Notes: generated from the sequence alone by a model not told the origin. DNA of 64,000 nt from DATKKM01 sp036741795 (GCA_036741795.1 DAINRO010000002.1:1-64000), one strand, 5' to 3'; shown: positions 43,888-53,328, counted from the first letter of the stretch. Made by a program: numbers and translations.

Positions 43888-46800
43888 AGTCACTCGCATT
43901 TCGCCTAAAGTACGTGCCCCTAATCCTCTTCGTCGCGCTGCTTGCGCTATCGAATACTGGAAATACGCAGAATGCCCTGGCTTCGCCGCCGCCCGAGTTT
44001 GAGAATCTACCACTGATTTCCGGACTCAACGAGCCTATGTCCTTCCGATTCCTGCCGGACGGCGATCATTTTCTGGTGGCAGAGAAGGCTGGAATCATCA
44101 GAGTCTTCCACATCGACTTGACCGAGGCACCAGTGCCGTTCTTGACGCTGCCGGTTTCGACCACCGGCGAACAGGGACTCCTGGCCATTGAAGTGGACCC
44201 CGACTTTGCGCTGAACGGGGACGTCTACGTTTATTACACAACGCCCGCTGGTTTCAACCGCCTTTCCAAGTTCACATCATTTGACTTCGGTCATACAGCA
44301 AACCCGAATTCCGAAGTTGTGCTCCTCGAGTCAGACGTGCCTTCAGATACGGCGCATCACGGCGGCGACATCCACGTCGGTGCTGCCGGCGAGATATGGC
44401 TGACAATGGGCGAGAACCTCAATCCCGGCAACGCTCAGAACCTCGGCAATATGCACGGGAAGATCATGAGAGTAAACAAGGACGGCACCATTCCCGCTGA
44501 TAATCCCCACTTGGGTGACCCAACGGCCAACGATGCCATCTGGGCCCACGGCCTCCGCAACCCGTTTCGCTTTACCCTCTTGCCGAACGGCAAACCGCTC
44601 GTGGCGGATGTCGGTCAAAACGCGTGGGAGGAACTTAACATCATCGAAAAGGGCGCCAACTACGGCTGGCCGCTTCAGGAAGGACCGTGCACCAGCTGCC
44701 CCTATACGAACCCGGCATTCGCTTACCCAAACACGTTGGGCTACGCGTCGGTCACGGCCGCTATGGTCTATTCCGGGAGCACGTTCCCGCCCCAGTACCA
44801 AGGCGCAGTCTTCTACGGCGATTACGCCATCGGTTGGATTCGCTACCTCGTCTTCGACGAGAACTACGAGACCGTGATTTCTGATAACGACTTTGAGCCT
44901 TATGCGGGAACCGTCGTCGATATGCAGCAGGGTCCGGATGGCAGCCTCTACTATGCAACTATCTTTCCCGGCGGTCTCCACAAGATCGCACCTTCGGGCG
45001 GAAACAGGGCACCGGTTGTACAGGCGTCCGCCGATCCCACGGCCGGACTCCCTCCGTTGTCTGTCGATTTCTCATCGGCCGGCACCTACGACCCGGACGG
45101 GGATCCCCTGTCCTACCTATGGGAATTCGGTGACGGCGCGACATCAACCGATCCTAACCCCAGCCACGAGTACACATCTGCGCCATCTGCCTCGCCCCCC
45201 AGTGATACAGTCGGCCATTGGACGTTCGATGAGCCGCCGGGTAGCACCACGGCCGCTGATTCATCTGGCAACGGCAACCATGGAACGCTTGTCGACATGG
45301 ACGCGCAGACCGCCTGGGTGGCAGGGAAGGTGGGTGGAGCCATCAACCTCGACGGGTTGGATGACTATGTAAGCACGGGGTTCGTTACCCAACTCCCCAG
45401 TTGGAGCGTTGCTGCCTGGGTGAAGAGTCCCGCTGCGCCCGCAGCAACGGGAGAAAAAGCACCGATATACCGGGGACAAGCCTTTCACTTCCACTGGAAT
45501 CACCCCGACCCAGTTCATCGAGGAGCGTCCACCGTAATGGTGGGTGGCGAGTGGCACGCCGCGAGTTTCGGCGACTTGCAGCCAGACAGGTGGTATCACC
45601 TTGCTTCGATGTACGACGGCGAAACGATGAAGACATACAAAGACGGCATATTGGTCACTGCCAACACGACACCCTCCGGCCCTACAGAATACGAGAGCAT
45701 GCCCCTTCTGTTTGGGAAACACGCCAACGACTTCTTCGGCGGCACTATCGATGATGTCCGCATTTACGGCAGGCCCCTTTCGACTCAAGAAATAGCTTCA
45801 CTTGCCGGCGGGAACATGTACTCGGCGACGTTGACGGTCAGCGATACGCAGAAATCTTCGATAAAGACCCTGGGGATCGCTGTCGGAAACGAACCGCCGA
45901 CAGCAACGATTGACTCGCCAAGCGAAGGATCGACCTACGACGCGGGAGACTCGATATCCTTCGGTGGTTCGGGCAGCGATCCGCAGGACGGGATCCTGCC
46001 CGCCAGTGCGCTGTCGTGGAAAGTGATCTTTCATCACCTTGAGCACGTACATCCTTACTTGGGTCCGATTCAAGGCCAAGCAGACGGCAGCTTCTTGATC
46101 ACGACGGATGAGATGAACAATGCCGACACATGGTACGAGGTACAGCTCACGGTGACGGACTTAGGCGGTCTGAAACATACGACATCCAAGAATATCTACC
46201 CCAATCTCGTGGAGTTGACGGTCAACAGCAGTCCTGCCGGATCGCAGTTCACGGTCGATGGGCGTCCGTATAACGATGTGCTTAACGAGCAGGCTGTCGT
46301 TGGAGTCGAGAGAGTTCTGCACGCTCCCTCTCCTCAATTCATTGGGGGGGTCAGGTACAAGTTCGATCAATGGTCAGATGGCGGGCAGCAAACACATGCC
46401 ATCGTTACCCCAGGCGTTGATACAACTTACACGGCTAATTTCGTGGAATGGCCGCTTCCCCCGCCACCGTGGCTCACTACCGACGTTGGCGGTGGCTTGC
46501 CCGGATCGGCGGAGTACAATGGCGGCGTCTTCACGCTAACCGGCGCTGGGTCCGACATCTGGGGGGAATTGGACGACTTCCGCTACGTCTATCAGCCGTT
46601 GTCTGGGAATGGAGAGATCATCGCTAGAGTCACATCCCAGACGCCCACCGATGGTTGGGCCAAGGCCGGGGTGATGATCAAGGAGTCCGCAACGGTGGGC
46701 GCTCCCTATGCGCTGTTGGCCGTTACGCCATCAAATGGATACGCGTTCCAGCACACCGTAGAGACTAGCGTGTCAGGCGAGCCTTATGCCTTCCCGAACG

Positions 46801-47939
46801 CGTGGATGAAACTGACGCGGAGTGGCAACGCTATCGAAGCTTACACATCAACAGACGGCGTGGTCTGGGATGTGATGGGGGCAGGAACAGTTCCAATGGC
46901 CACAGACGTGACGGTCGGACTGTTCGTTAATTCACACAACCCGTCGGCGCTTGGCACTGTCACTTTTGACAATGTGACGGTCACCGATTTCCCGCCGCCG
47001 GACCCACCACCACCTCCTCCGTGGGTTACCACCGACATTGGCTCTCCTACCATTCCTGGGTCTGCGCAGTACGCCAGCGGCGTCTTCACTCTCAGTGGCG
47101 CCGGAACTGATATCTGGGGCGAATTGGACGAGTTCCACTACGTCTATCAGCCGGTGTCTGGGAATGGAGAGATTATCGCCAGAGTTACATCGCAGACGCC
47201 TACAGATGGTTGGGCCAAGGCCGGGATAATGATCAAGGAGTCCGCCACAGCTGGCGCTCCATATGCGTTGTTGGCAGTGACGCCAGCAAATGGATACGCG
47301 TTCCAGCACACCGTCGAGACCAATGTGTCAGGCCAGCCTTATGCTTTCCCGAACGCGTGGATGAAACTGACGCGGAGCGGCAACACTATCGAGGCTTACA
47401 CATCACCGGACGGGATCAGCTGGAGTGCCATGGGGTCAGCGACAATCCCTATGACCACGGCCGCAACGGTCGGATTGTTCGTTAATTCACACTGGTCGCC
47501 GCTCAGCACCGTCACTTTTGACAACGTAAGCGTCACAATGGCGCCAGATCTGGACGCCGACGGCGTTTCCGACGCTGGCGACAATTGCCCGGCCTGGCCC
47601 AACCCGGGCCAGGCGTCTTTGCCGTGGCCGGTTCCTGTAGGTGACGCAGATTGCGATGGATTCACAGCAACGATCGAGGCGTTCGTGGGCACGGACGCAG
47701 CCAAGCATTGCTCCAATACCTCAGCGACAAACGACGAATCAATGGACGCCTGGCCGACGGATTTCAACGACAGTCGGTTTACAACCCTGGCGGATGTAAA
47801 CATGATGTCGGGGTCATACAACAAGCTGAAAGTGAATAGCGACGGTTACAATGGTCGGTTCGACCTGAACGCAAGTGACAGCGTGACGCTTTCGGATGTG
47901 GCTTTGATCGCCCCGTTCTACAACAAGAGCTGCACATGA
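43884..47939 (+). CDS. Giant secreted multidomain GSDH-fold protein
   Basis: 1351 residues, coupled by ATGA to the gene before. Signal peptide (1-33), a GSDH-type propeller (about 35-370: DTAHHGGDIHVG, WAHGLRNPFRFTL, VADVGQNAWEELN), a PKD domain (about 375-430), a LamG domain (about 445-640: GHWTFDEPPG, IDDVRIYGRPL), an Ig-like region (about 665-770), two nearly identical 170-residue beta domains (about 863-1035 and 1046-1218: DIWGELD-F-YVYQP, GWAKAG-MIKESAT) and a dockerin-like end (NSDGYNGRFDLN). An extracellular carbohydrate-binding and perhaps oxidising scaffold. Confidence 0.85.
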   Translation: MKSLAFRLKYVPLILFVALLALSNTGNTQNALASPPPEFENLPLISGLNEPMSFRFLPDGDHFLVAEKAGIIRVFHIDLTEAPVPFLTLPVSTTGEQGLLAIEVDPDFALNGDVYVYYTTPAGFNRLSKFTSFDFGHTANPNSEVVLLESDVPSDTAHHGGDIHVGAAGEIWLTMGENLNPGNAQNLGNMHGKIMRVNKDGTIPADNPHLGDPTANDAIWAHGLRNPFRFTLLPNGKPLVADVGQNAWEELNIIEKGANYGWPLQEGPCTSCPYTNPAFAYPNTLGYASVTAAMVYSGSTFPPQYQGAVFYGDYAIGWIRYLVFDENYETVISDNDFEPYAGTVVDMQQGPDGSLYYATIFPGGLHKIAPSGGNRAPVVQASADPTAGLPPLSVDFSSAGTYDPDGDPLSYLWEFGDGATSTDPNPSHEYTSAPSASPPSDTVGHWTFDEPPGSTTAADSSGNGNHGTLVDMDAQTAWVAGKVGGAINLDGLDDYVSTGFVTQLPSWSVAAWVKSPAAPAATGEKAPIYRGQAFHFHWNHPDPVHRGASTVMVGGEWHAASFGDLQPDRWYHLASMYDGETMKTYKDGILVTANTTPSGPTEYESMPLLFGKHANDFFGGTIDDVRIYGRPLSTQEIASLAGGNMYSATLTVSDTQKSSIKTLGIAVGNEPPTATIDSPSEGSTYDAGDSISFGGSGSDPQDGILPASALSWKVIFHHLEHVHPYLGPIQGQADGSFLITTDEMNNADTWYEVQLTVTDLGGLKHTTSKNIYPNLVELTVNSSPAGSQFTVDGRPYNDVLNEQAVVGVERVLHAPSPQFIGGVRYKFDQWSDGGQQTHAIVTPGVDTTYTANFVEWPLPPPPWLTTDVGGGLPGSAEYNGGVFTLTGAGSDIWGELDDFRYVYQPLSGNGEIIARVTSQTPTDGWAKAGVMIKESATVGAPYALLAVTPSNGYAFQHTVETSVSGEPYAFPNAWMKLTRSGNAIEAYTSTDGVVWDVMGAGTVPMATDVTVGLFVNSHNPSALGTVTFDNVTVTDFPPPDPPPPPPWVTTDIGSPTIPGSAQYASGVFTLSGAGTDIWGELDEFHYVYQPVSGNGEIIARVTSQTPTDGWAKAGIMIKESATAGAPYALLAVTPANGYAFQHTVETNVSGQPYAFPNAWMKLTRSGNTIEAYTSPDGISWSAMGSATIPMTTAATVGLFVNSHWSPLSTVTFDNVSVTMAPDLDADGVSDAGDNCPAWPNPGQASLPWPVPVGDADCDGFTATIEAFVGTDAAKHCSNTSATNDESMDAWPTDFNDSRFTTLADVNMMSGSYNKLKVNSDGYNGRFDLNASDSVTLSDVALIAPFYNKSCT

Positions 47940-48368
47940 ACAGATCCATCCGAGTCACTACCTCTCTCAAACGCACACGTTCACCGAGGTAGCGGTTACT
48001 CGCTTCGTTAGACTTGTGCCTGGCTACGCAAGGACAACCCCGGCGAGCCGAGCTATCCATCCCGCGAGATGCTCAGACAACGGGACCTCGCGCTTCCCTT
48101 TGCTACCCAAACCGGTGTGCCTTGGTGTCACGACACGGGAATAGACGACACCACGCCGGTTCCATCAGGTCACGCGGAGTTATCTGCGGGGACGAATCGA
48201 GACGGATCACAGCAGATCCTCGAGCTGACCAGGCAGGTGCACTCGATGGCGACGGGGCTGCACGATGGCCGCCCGCAGGACAGCGATTCATGACTGTCGA
48301 CGCAATGGGAGATGTCTCTCGTCTCGATGCCCCGGCCTCGCAGGGAATCGTAGCCTTTGATTCTTCGA
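47940..48368. other. Intergenic stretch with dispersed repeat copy B
   Basis: 429 bp without a convincing gene. Two plus-strand frames are open but match no family. The repeat at 48101-48213 fills the middle. No clear terminator for the giant gene was found. Confidence 0.5.
48101..48213 (+). repeat. Dispersed ~105-bp repeat, copy B
   Basis: Partner of 37387-37491. It begins TGCTACCCAAACCGGTGTGC and ends at GATCACAGC. The segment GGTGTC...GACACC forms an inverted repeat (about 48115-48144) that copy A keeps only in part. Confidence 0.65.
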
Positions 48369-48851
48369 CTACCAGGGGATGCTTGCCGACACCTCGTGCG
48401 TCAGAGTCGGCAGGTCCGCCTCTGAGCTAACGTGTCGCGGCGGCGTGTAGAACGTGGCGTACGGGCGCAGGCGAAGGACGACGCGGTCTTCCCGCCTGGC
48501 ACCGTCCGCAACCATCGGACGCACGGAATCCGGCAACGGGTTACCAGCCATCACCCCGGCGATGCGCATCATCAGGTCAACGACGGCGTCTTCCCCGGTC
48601 TCCACCTGGGCGTCGCAGTAGACGACCATGTACGTCGGCGGCCAGTTCTCGTCGAGCACGCACAGCGAGACCTGGGGATTGCGCCTCACCGCCTTGGCCT
48701 TTGCGCGCGCTGCCATCGTCGAGACGAGGATGTCATCGCCGTCCATGACGTAGTAGACGATCGACATCGCCGGGCCATGTTCCTTTCGCTGGTATCCGAA
48801 CACCGCGGTCCGATGCGACTTTACGAACTCTCTTCGCTCATTGGCGTCCAT
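48369..48851 (-). CDS. PPOX-fold flavoprotein
   Basis: 160 residues. Split beta-barrel: RTAVFGYQRKEHGPAMSIVYY, DDILVSTMAARAKAKAVRRN, VSLCVLDENWPPTYMVVY and a C-terminal LRLRPYATFYTPPR. The pattern fits F420- or FMN-binding PPOX oxidoreductases. Divergent from the MarR gene, sharing its control region, so it may respond to the same ligand. Confidence 0.8.
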   Translation of the reverse strand: MDANERREFVKSHRTAVFGYQRKEHGPAMSIVYYVMDGDDILVSTMAARAKAKAVRRNPQVSLCVLDENWPPTYMVVYCDAQVETGEDAVVDLMMRIAGVMAGNPLPDSVRPMVADGARREDRVVLRLRPYATFYTPPRHVSSEADLPTLTHEVSASIPW

Positions 48852-48866
48852 TTCTTCCTCCCGGAC

Positions 48867-48895
48867 TTGACATCGTTTCGTGCTAAACGTTTAAT
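48867..48895 (+). promoter_or_regulatory. marR promoter with overlapping palindromic operator
   Basis: TTGACA at 48867-48872, 17-bp spacer, TTTAAT at 48890-48895. The palindrome TAAACGTTTA (48884-48893) overlaps the -10 box and would let the regulator block its own promoter. The predicted start site is within 10 nt of the GTG codon. Confidence 0.6.
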
Positions 48896-48910
48896 ACTAA
48901 ATGATATCCG

Positions 48911-49504
48911 GTGAGTCAAGACATCCTCCCCTTCGAGCAGCACATGCAGGCGTTCCTCGCGAAGTCGGGCACGAACCTTGACGCCCAGGCGGCGGTCTTT
49001 AACCTCGACCACGCGGCCATGGACGTGATCGCGACGATGGAGGGCCTTGCGCTGAGGCCGCATGACCTCTCGCACGCCGGGTTCGTCGTCTTGATGACGA
49101 TTTGGATCACCGGCCCGCGCGAAACTCGCGAACTCGCCGCTGTCCTCCGCGTCACACGTGGCGCGATCGTTGGCTCCGTGAACACGCTTGAACGGCGCGG
49201 CCTCGTGCGTCGCATCCGCTCGAAGATCGACCGCCGCCTTGTGACCGTTGAGCTGACTGACGCTGGACTTGATCTCGTGACCCGTGCGCAGAAAGATTGG
49301 CGCGAACTTGAGGTGAAGGTAACAAACGGACTCACCGTTGCGGAGCAGCGCACCCTGGCCGGCCTCTGTCGCAAGATGGCCGCAGCCGCTCGCAATCTGC
49401 GGCGCGACCGAAACGGCCACATTGAACCCCTAAACCCAGAGCTATTCCTTTCAAACGCCAGGAAAATGCCAAGCAAACTCGCACCAGCCCCGGCAAGGAG
49501 GTAA
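48911..49504 (+). CDS. MarR-family transcription regulator
   Basis: 197 residues, GTG start with no ribosome site; the predicted promoter leaves a leader of under 10 nt, so translation is probably leaderless. Winged helix: LSHAGFVVLMTIWI, TRELAAVLRVTRGAIVGSVNTLERRG and the wing RIRSKIDRRLVTVELTDAG. MarR proteins sense small aromatics and repress catabolic or resistance genes. It heads a four-gene aromatic-type cluster and is a likely autorepressor. The C-terminus has a Pro-rich extension. Confidence 0.88.
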   Translation: MSQDILPFEQHMQAFLAKSGTNLDAQAAVFNLDHAAMDVIATMEGLALRPHDLSHAGFVVLMTIWITGPRETRELAAVLRVTRGAIVGSVNTLERRGLVRRIRSKIDRRLVTVELTDAGLDLVTRAQKDWRELEVKVTNGLTVAEQRTLAGLCRKMAAAARNLRRDRNGHIEPLNPELFLSNARKMPSKLAPAPARR

Positions 49505-49507
49505 GCC

Positions 49508-50434
49508 ATGACCCTGCATCGCATGAACTCCATCACGATCGGCGTGCCCGATGTACCGAAGACCGCCGAGTTCTATCGTGACTTCGGTCTCACGGAGACA
49601 TCTGAGGGCAGGTTCGAAACCGCGGACGGCGGCGAACAGATGCGCCTGGTTCAGACTCCGTTCCGGCGCCTGGTCGAGCTCAACATTGGCGCCGAGCACC
49701 TCGATGACGTTGACCGCGTCGCCTCTCAGCTAGGCGCCCTCGACGTCGAAGTCCAGCGGACCGAGGACGGCCTCGCCGCGGTCGATCCGGGTACTGGCGT
49801 TCGCGTTGTCGTCGAGGTCGCGCCACGCCTCCAGCAAGAGACTGTCGCGCCGACGCCGTACAACGGTCCCGGCCGAGTCGAGCGACTCGGCCGAGCACCA
49901 CGACTCCAGACCGAGGAGCCGAAGGCGAAGCCTCTGAAGCTGGGGCACGTCGTCATCGGTACCACAGAGCTTGAGGCGAGCCAGAAGTTCTTCATGGAAG
50001 GCATCGGCTTCAAGCTGAGCGACCAGGTGGGCCAGGCCGCGTTCTTCCTCCGCTGCTCGGAGGACCACCACAATATGCTCCTGCAGAGCGCCCCCCTGCA
50101 GTTCCTTCACCACACCTCCTGGCAGGTGGACGACGTGGACAAGATCGGCCTAGGCGCGCACCACCTGCTCTCGAAGGATCCCGCCAGGCACGTCTGGGGG
50201 TTCGGGCGGCACCATGTTGGCTCCAATTTCTTCTGGTACTTCAGGGACCCGGCCGGCAACTTTGCGGAGTACTACGCCGACATGGACTGTATCCCTGACG
50301 ACCAGGTATGGAAGCCCCAGGTGTGGGACGGCATGAAGTCGCTCTACTCGTGGGGCCCGCCGCCGCCGCCTTCGTTCCTGCGCCCGGATGACCTCGCGGA
50401 ACTAATGGCCGGACTCCACTCCCCGAAGAGCTAG
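49508..50434 (+). CDS. VOC-family extradiol dioxygenase-like protein
   Basis: 308 residues, two VOC modules. The second carries a plausible 2-His-1-Glu iron site: His147 (KLGHVVIG), His201/202 (FLHHTSW) and Glu254 (FAEYYADMD). This is the arrangement of catechol 2,3-dioxygenase-type enzymes, which cleave a diol ring next to the hydroxyls. It starts 4 nt after marR behind AAGGAGG and is followed by an FAH-type hydrolase and an FAD hydroxylase. Confidence 0.85.
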   Translation: MTLHRMNSITIGVPDVPKTAEFYRDFGLTETSEGRFETADGGEQMRLVQTPFRRLVELNIGAEHLDDVDRVASQLGALDVEVQRTEDGLAAVDPGTGVRVVVEVAPRLQQETVAPTPYNGPGRVERLGRAPRLQTEEPKAKPLKLGHVVIGTTELEASQKFFMEGIGFKLSDQVGQAAFFLRCSEDHHNMLLQSAPLQFLHHTSWQVDDVDKIGLGAHHLLSKDPARHVWGFGRHHVGSNFFWYFRDPAGNFAEYYADMDCIPDDQVWKPQVWDGMKSLYSWGPPPPPSFLRPDDLAELMAGLHSPKS

Positions 50435-50438
50435 CCTC

Positions 50439-51266
50439 GTGAAGTTCGTCACGTTTACACACAACGGTTCCACGCGCGCCGGTTTCATCACGGATTCAGG
50501 GGACATCACTGACCTGGGTGCCCCGATGCGCGATCTCCTTGAAGCTGGCGATCTGGCCGAACAGGCGAAACAGGGCGGCGCGGCGATTCCCGCCGCGGAG
50601 GCCAGCATCGAGGCGCCGGTGCCCAATCCACGCAAAGTGCTGGCGATTGGACTGAACTACCGAGATCACGCTGAGGAATCGGGTCAGCCGATACCGCAAA
50701 GGCCGGTGGTCTTCGCCAAGATGCCGACATGCATCACCGGCCCTGGCGCGCCGATCCACATACCGCGGGTCAGCCGCGCCGTCGACTGGGAAGGCGAGCT
50801 CTGCTTCGTTATCGGAAAGAGGGCACGCTACGTCAAAGCCGAGGAAGCCGGCCAGTACATTGCCGGCTACATGATCGGCAACGACGTCTCCGTTCGCGAC
50901 TGGCAGTTCCACTCGCCGACGTGGATGATGGGCAAGTCCTTCGACTCTCACGGGCCGATCGGCCCGTGGCTGGTGCCCTCGGACGAAGTCGACGCCGGGC
51001 ACCTGCAGGTGCGAACGTTCGTCAACGACGACCTGAAGCAGGATTCCAGCACAGAGCAGCTGATATTCGGCGTGGGCGAGATCATCGAGTATCTCTCCGC
51101 AGGTTTCACGCTGGAGCCGGGCGATGTCGTGTTCACGGGCACCCCTGCCGGGGTGGGTGGAGCGCGGAGGCCGCCGGAGTTCCTGAAGCCCGGGGATACG
51201 GTGCGCGTCGAGATCACGGGCCTCGGCGTGCTCGAGAACCCGGTGATCGAGGAATCGGCGGCGTGA
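50439..51266 (+). CDS. Fumarylacetoacetate hydrolase-family protein
   Basis: 275 residues, GTG start. FAH fold with IGLNYRDHAEE, DWEGELCFVIGKRARYV (metal Glu pair), YMIGNDVSVRDWQF (Asp) and FTGTPAGVGGARRPP. The family hydrolyses C-C bonds in acylpyruvates or decarboxylates/isomerises ring-cleavage products. Placed after an extradiol dioxygenase-like gene, it should process the ring-opened product. Overlaps the following GTG by 4 nt. Confidence 0.88.
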   Translation: MKFVTFTHNGSTRAGFITDSGDITDLGAPMRDLLEAGDLAEQAKQGGAAIPAAEASIEAPVPNPRKVLAIGLNYRDHAEESGQPIPQRPVVFAKMPTCITGPGAPIHIPRVSRAVDWEGELCFVIGKRARYVKAEEAGQYIAGYMIGNDVSVRDWQFHSPTWMMGKSFDSHGPIGPWLVPSDEVDAGHLQVRTFVNDDLKQDSSTEQLIFGVGEIIEYLSAGFTLEPGDVVFTGTPAGVGGARRPPEFLKPGDTVRVEITGLGVLENPVIEESAA

Positions 51267-52390
51267 ATGACCGATACGACGTCCTGGTCTCCGGCTTCGG
51301 GCCGGTAGGCCAGGTTGCGGCGAACGTCCTCGGTCAGCGCGGCTTCCGGGTCGCCGTCTTCGACGTTGCCACCAGCATCTACAACCTGCCGCGTGCCGCG
51401 CACTTCGATGGGGAAGTGATGCGCATCTTCCAGTCCATAGGCCTTGCAGAGGCAGTTTTGCCGGCCTGTGCCGAAGTGAAGGGCATGCACTTCCTTAGCG
51501 CGAAGGGCGAGACGCTTCTTGCCTTCGACGCGCCGGAAGGACCAACCTCCAACGGTTGGCCGGTCGGTTACCTCTTCTATCAGCCGGATCTTGAGCAGGC
51601 GCTGCAAGCCGGCGTCCGTCGCTACCCCAATGTTGACGTCTTCACCGGGCACGACGTGACGGCGATAGATAATCGCGAAGACGGCGTCGCCCTGACCGTG
51701 CTGGATACCCGCTCGGGTGAAGAGAAGACGTTCGAGGGCGACTGGCTCTGGGGCTGCGATGGAGCGCGTTCCCTGACTCGAAAGGCGCTGGGCATTGGAC
51801 TGGAGGACTTTGGCCTGGACCAGCCATGGCTTGTCATCGACGCGCTCCTCAAGCGCGACTGTGAGTTGCCGAAACTCGCTCTGCAGATCTGCGACCCGGC
51901 GCGGCCCTCTACCTTCGTTCCTTCCTGCGGACGTCACCGGCGCTGGGAGTTCATGCTCATGCCGGGCGAGTCACCGGAAGAACTGGAACAACCGGAGGCT
52001 TACTGGAGAATCCTGTCCAGGTGGATCACCCCGGACGATGCTGAAGTGATCCGGGCGGTGGTCTATCGGTTCCACGCCCTGATTGCGAAGGACTACCGGC
52101 GCGGCCGGGCGTTCATCCTGGGCGACGCGGCTCACCAGATGCCTCCCTTCCTCGGCCAGGGGATGTGCGCCGGAATCCGCGATGTCGCGAACCTCGCCTG
52201 GAAGCTCGATGCGGTACGACAGGGGAATGGTGGTGAGGGACTGCTCGACACGTACTACGAAGAGAGGGCACCGCACGTGCGCACGATCATCTCGAGAGCG
52301 GTCGCTGCCGGTCAGGTGATCCAGGCGACTGATTTGAAGGCGGCTGCGGCGCGAGACGCTGCATTCCTCGCAGCCGATCAGCGGCATCAC
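51263..52390 (+). CDS. FAD-dependent aromatic hydroxylase, MhpA-like (3' end lost in gap)
   Basis: At least 376 residues; the gene runs into a 100-N gap, and full-length relatives are about 500-550 residues. GTG start overlapping the FAH stop. FAD motifs: VLVSGFGPVGQVAANVL (Rossmann), WLWGCDGARSLTRK (DG) and RGRAFILGDAAHQMPPFLGQ (GD). The family hydroxylates phenols with NAD(P)H and O2, giving the diol that an extradiol dioxygenase would cleave. After the gap a short frame KAGGAAGIV-stop may be its true end. Confidence 0.82.
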
Positions 52391-52490
52391 NNNNNNNNNN
52401 NNNNNNNNNNNNNNNNNNNNNNNNNNNNNNNNNNNNNNNNNNNNNNNNNNNNNNNNNNNNNNNNNNNNNNNNNNNNNNNNNNNNNNNNNN
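52391..52490. other. 100-N scaffold gap inside the hydroxylase gene
   Basis: Exactly 100 N, with no duplicated flank. About 120-170 residues of the hydroxylase are probably missing, so the real gap is longer than 100 bp. Confidence 0.9.
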
Positions 52491-52580
52491 AAAGCCGGTG
52501 GCGCCGCCGGCATCGTCTGAATCGAGGTGAAGGTACCGTGATAGCATGACGCACCAGCACAACCAATAAGGAGCACCCCT

Positions 52581-53261
52581 GTGACCGAGATCCGCACTTC
52601 CACCGTCAGCAACGGCTCCACCACACCGGGCTACCTCGCCCTTCCCGCGGGCGACGGACCTTTCCCCGGCGTCATCGTCATCCAGGAGTGGTGGGGGCTC
52701 AACGACAACATCAAGGACATCGCCGAGCGCTTCGCTCGCGAGGGCTTCGCCGCCTTCGCGCCTGACCTGTACCACGGCAAGGTCACGGCAGAGCCCGACG
52801 AGGCGATGAAGGCGATGATGGCCACGGACATGAACCGCGCCTCGCAGGAGCTCGTCGCCGCGACGGAGTACCTGTCAAAGCAGGACATCGTGAAGGGGCG
52901 CGGCATCGGCGCCACTGGCTTCTGCATGGGTGGCGGACTAGCCCTCACGCTCGCCTGCGACACCCCGCTGATCAAGGCCGTCGCCCCGTTCTACGGCGTC
53001 AACCCCCAGCCCATCGACCGCGTCTCCTCGATTGACGGCCCTGTTTTCGCCGTCTACGCGGAGCACGACGACTGGGCCGGACCCGCTGTCCGCGAAGCGC
53101 TGGAGGCGGCGCTCACCAAGCATGGCAAGCAGTTCGAGGTAAAGACCTACCCCGGCACAGAGCACGCTTTCTTCAACGACACCCGGGGCGAGATTCACAA
53201 GCCGGAAGCGGCCGCCGATTGCTGGGATCGCGTGCTGTCTCTCTTCCGCGCCAATCTGTGA
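52581..53261 (+). CDS. Dienelactone hydrolase
   Basis: 226 residues, GTG behind AAGGAG. Residues QEWWGLNDNI give the catalytic-site Glu, Cys115 is in TGFCMGGGL, and the acid and His lie in AEHDDWAG and GTEHAFFND. It hydrolyses enol-lactones in ring-fission pathways. It closes the aromatic cluster and is paralogous to the enzyme at 11.8 kb, which has nucleophile Cys at the same residue number. Confidence 0.9.
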   Translation: MTEIRTSTVSNGSTTPGYLALPAGDGPFPGVIVIQEWWGLNDNIKDIAERFAREGFAAFAPDLYHGKVTAEPDEAMKAMMATDMNRASQELVAATEYLSKQDIVKGRGIGATGFCMGGGLALTLACDTPLIKAVAPFYGVNPQPIDRVSSIDGPVFAVYAEHDDWAGPAVREALEAALTKHGKQFEVKTYPGTEHAFFNDTRGEIHKPEAAADCWDRVLSLFRANL

Positions 53262-53328
53262 AATCTGTGGATTAGCTCCATAGCCTGTTCGTCCCGCGAT
53301 GCGCGGCTGCTAGACTAAGGCGCAACCC

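Noticed and set aside
48014..48430. 138-codon plus-strand frame over dispersed repeat B
   Set aside because: Copy A of the repeat is not open in the same way, and the frame overlaps the PPOX gene end.
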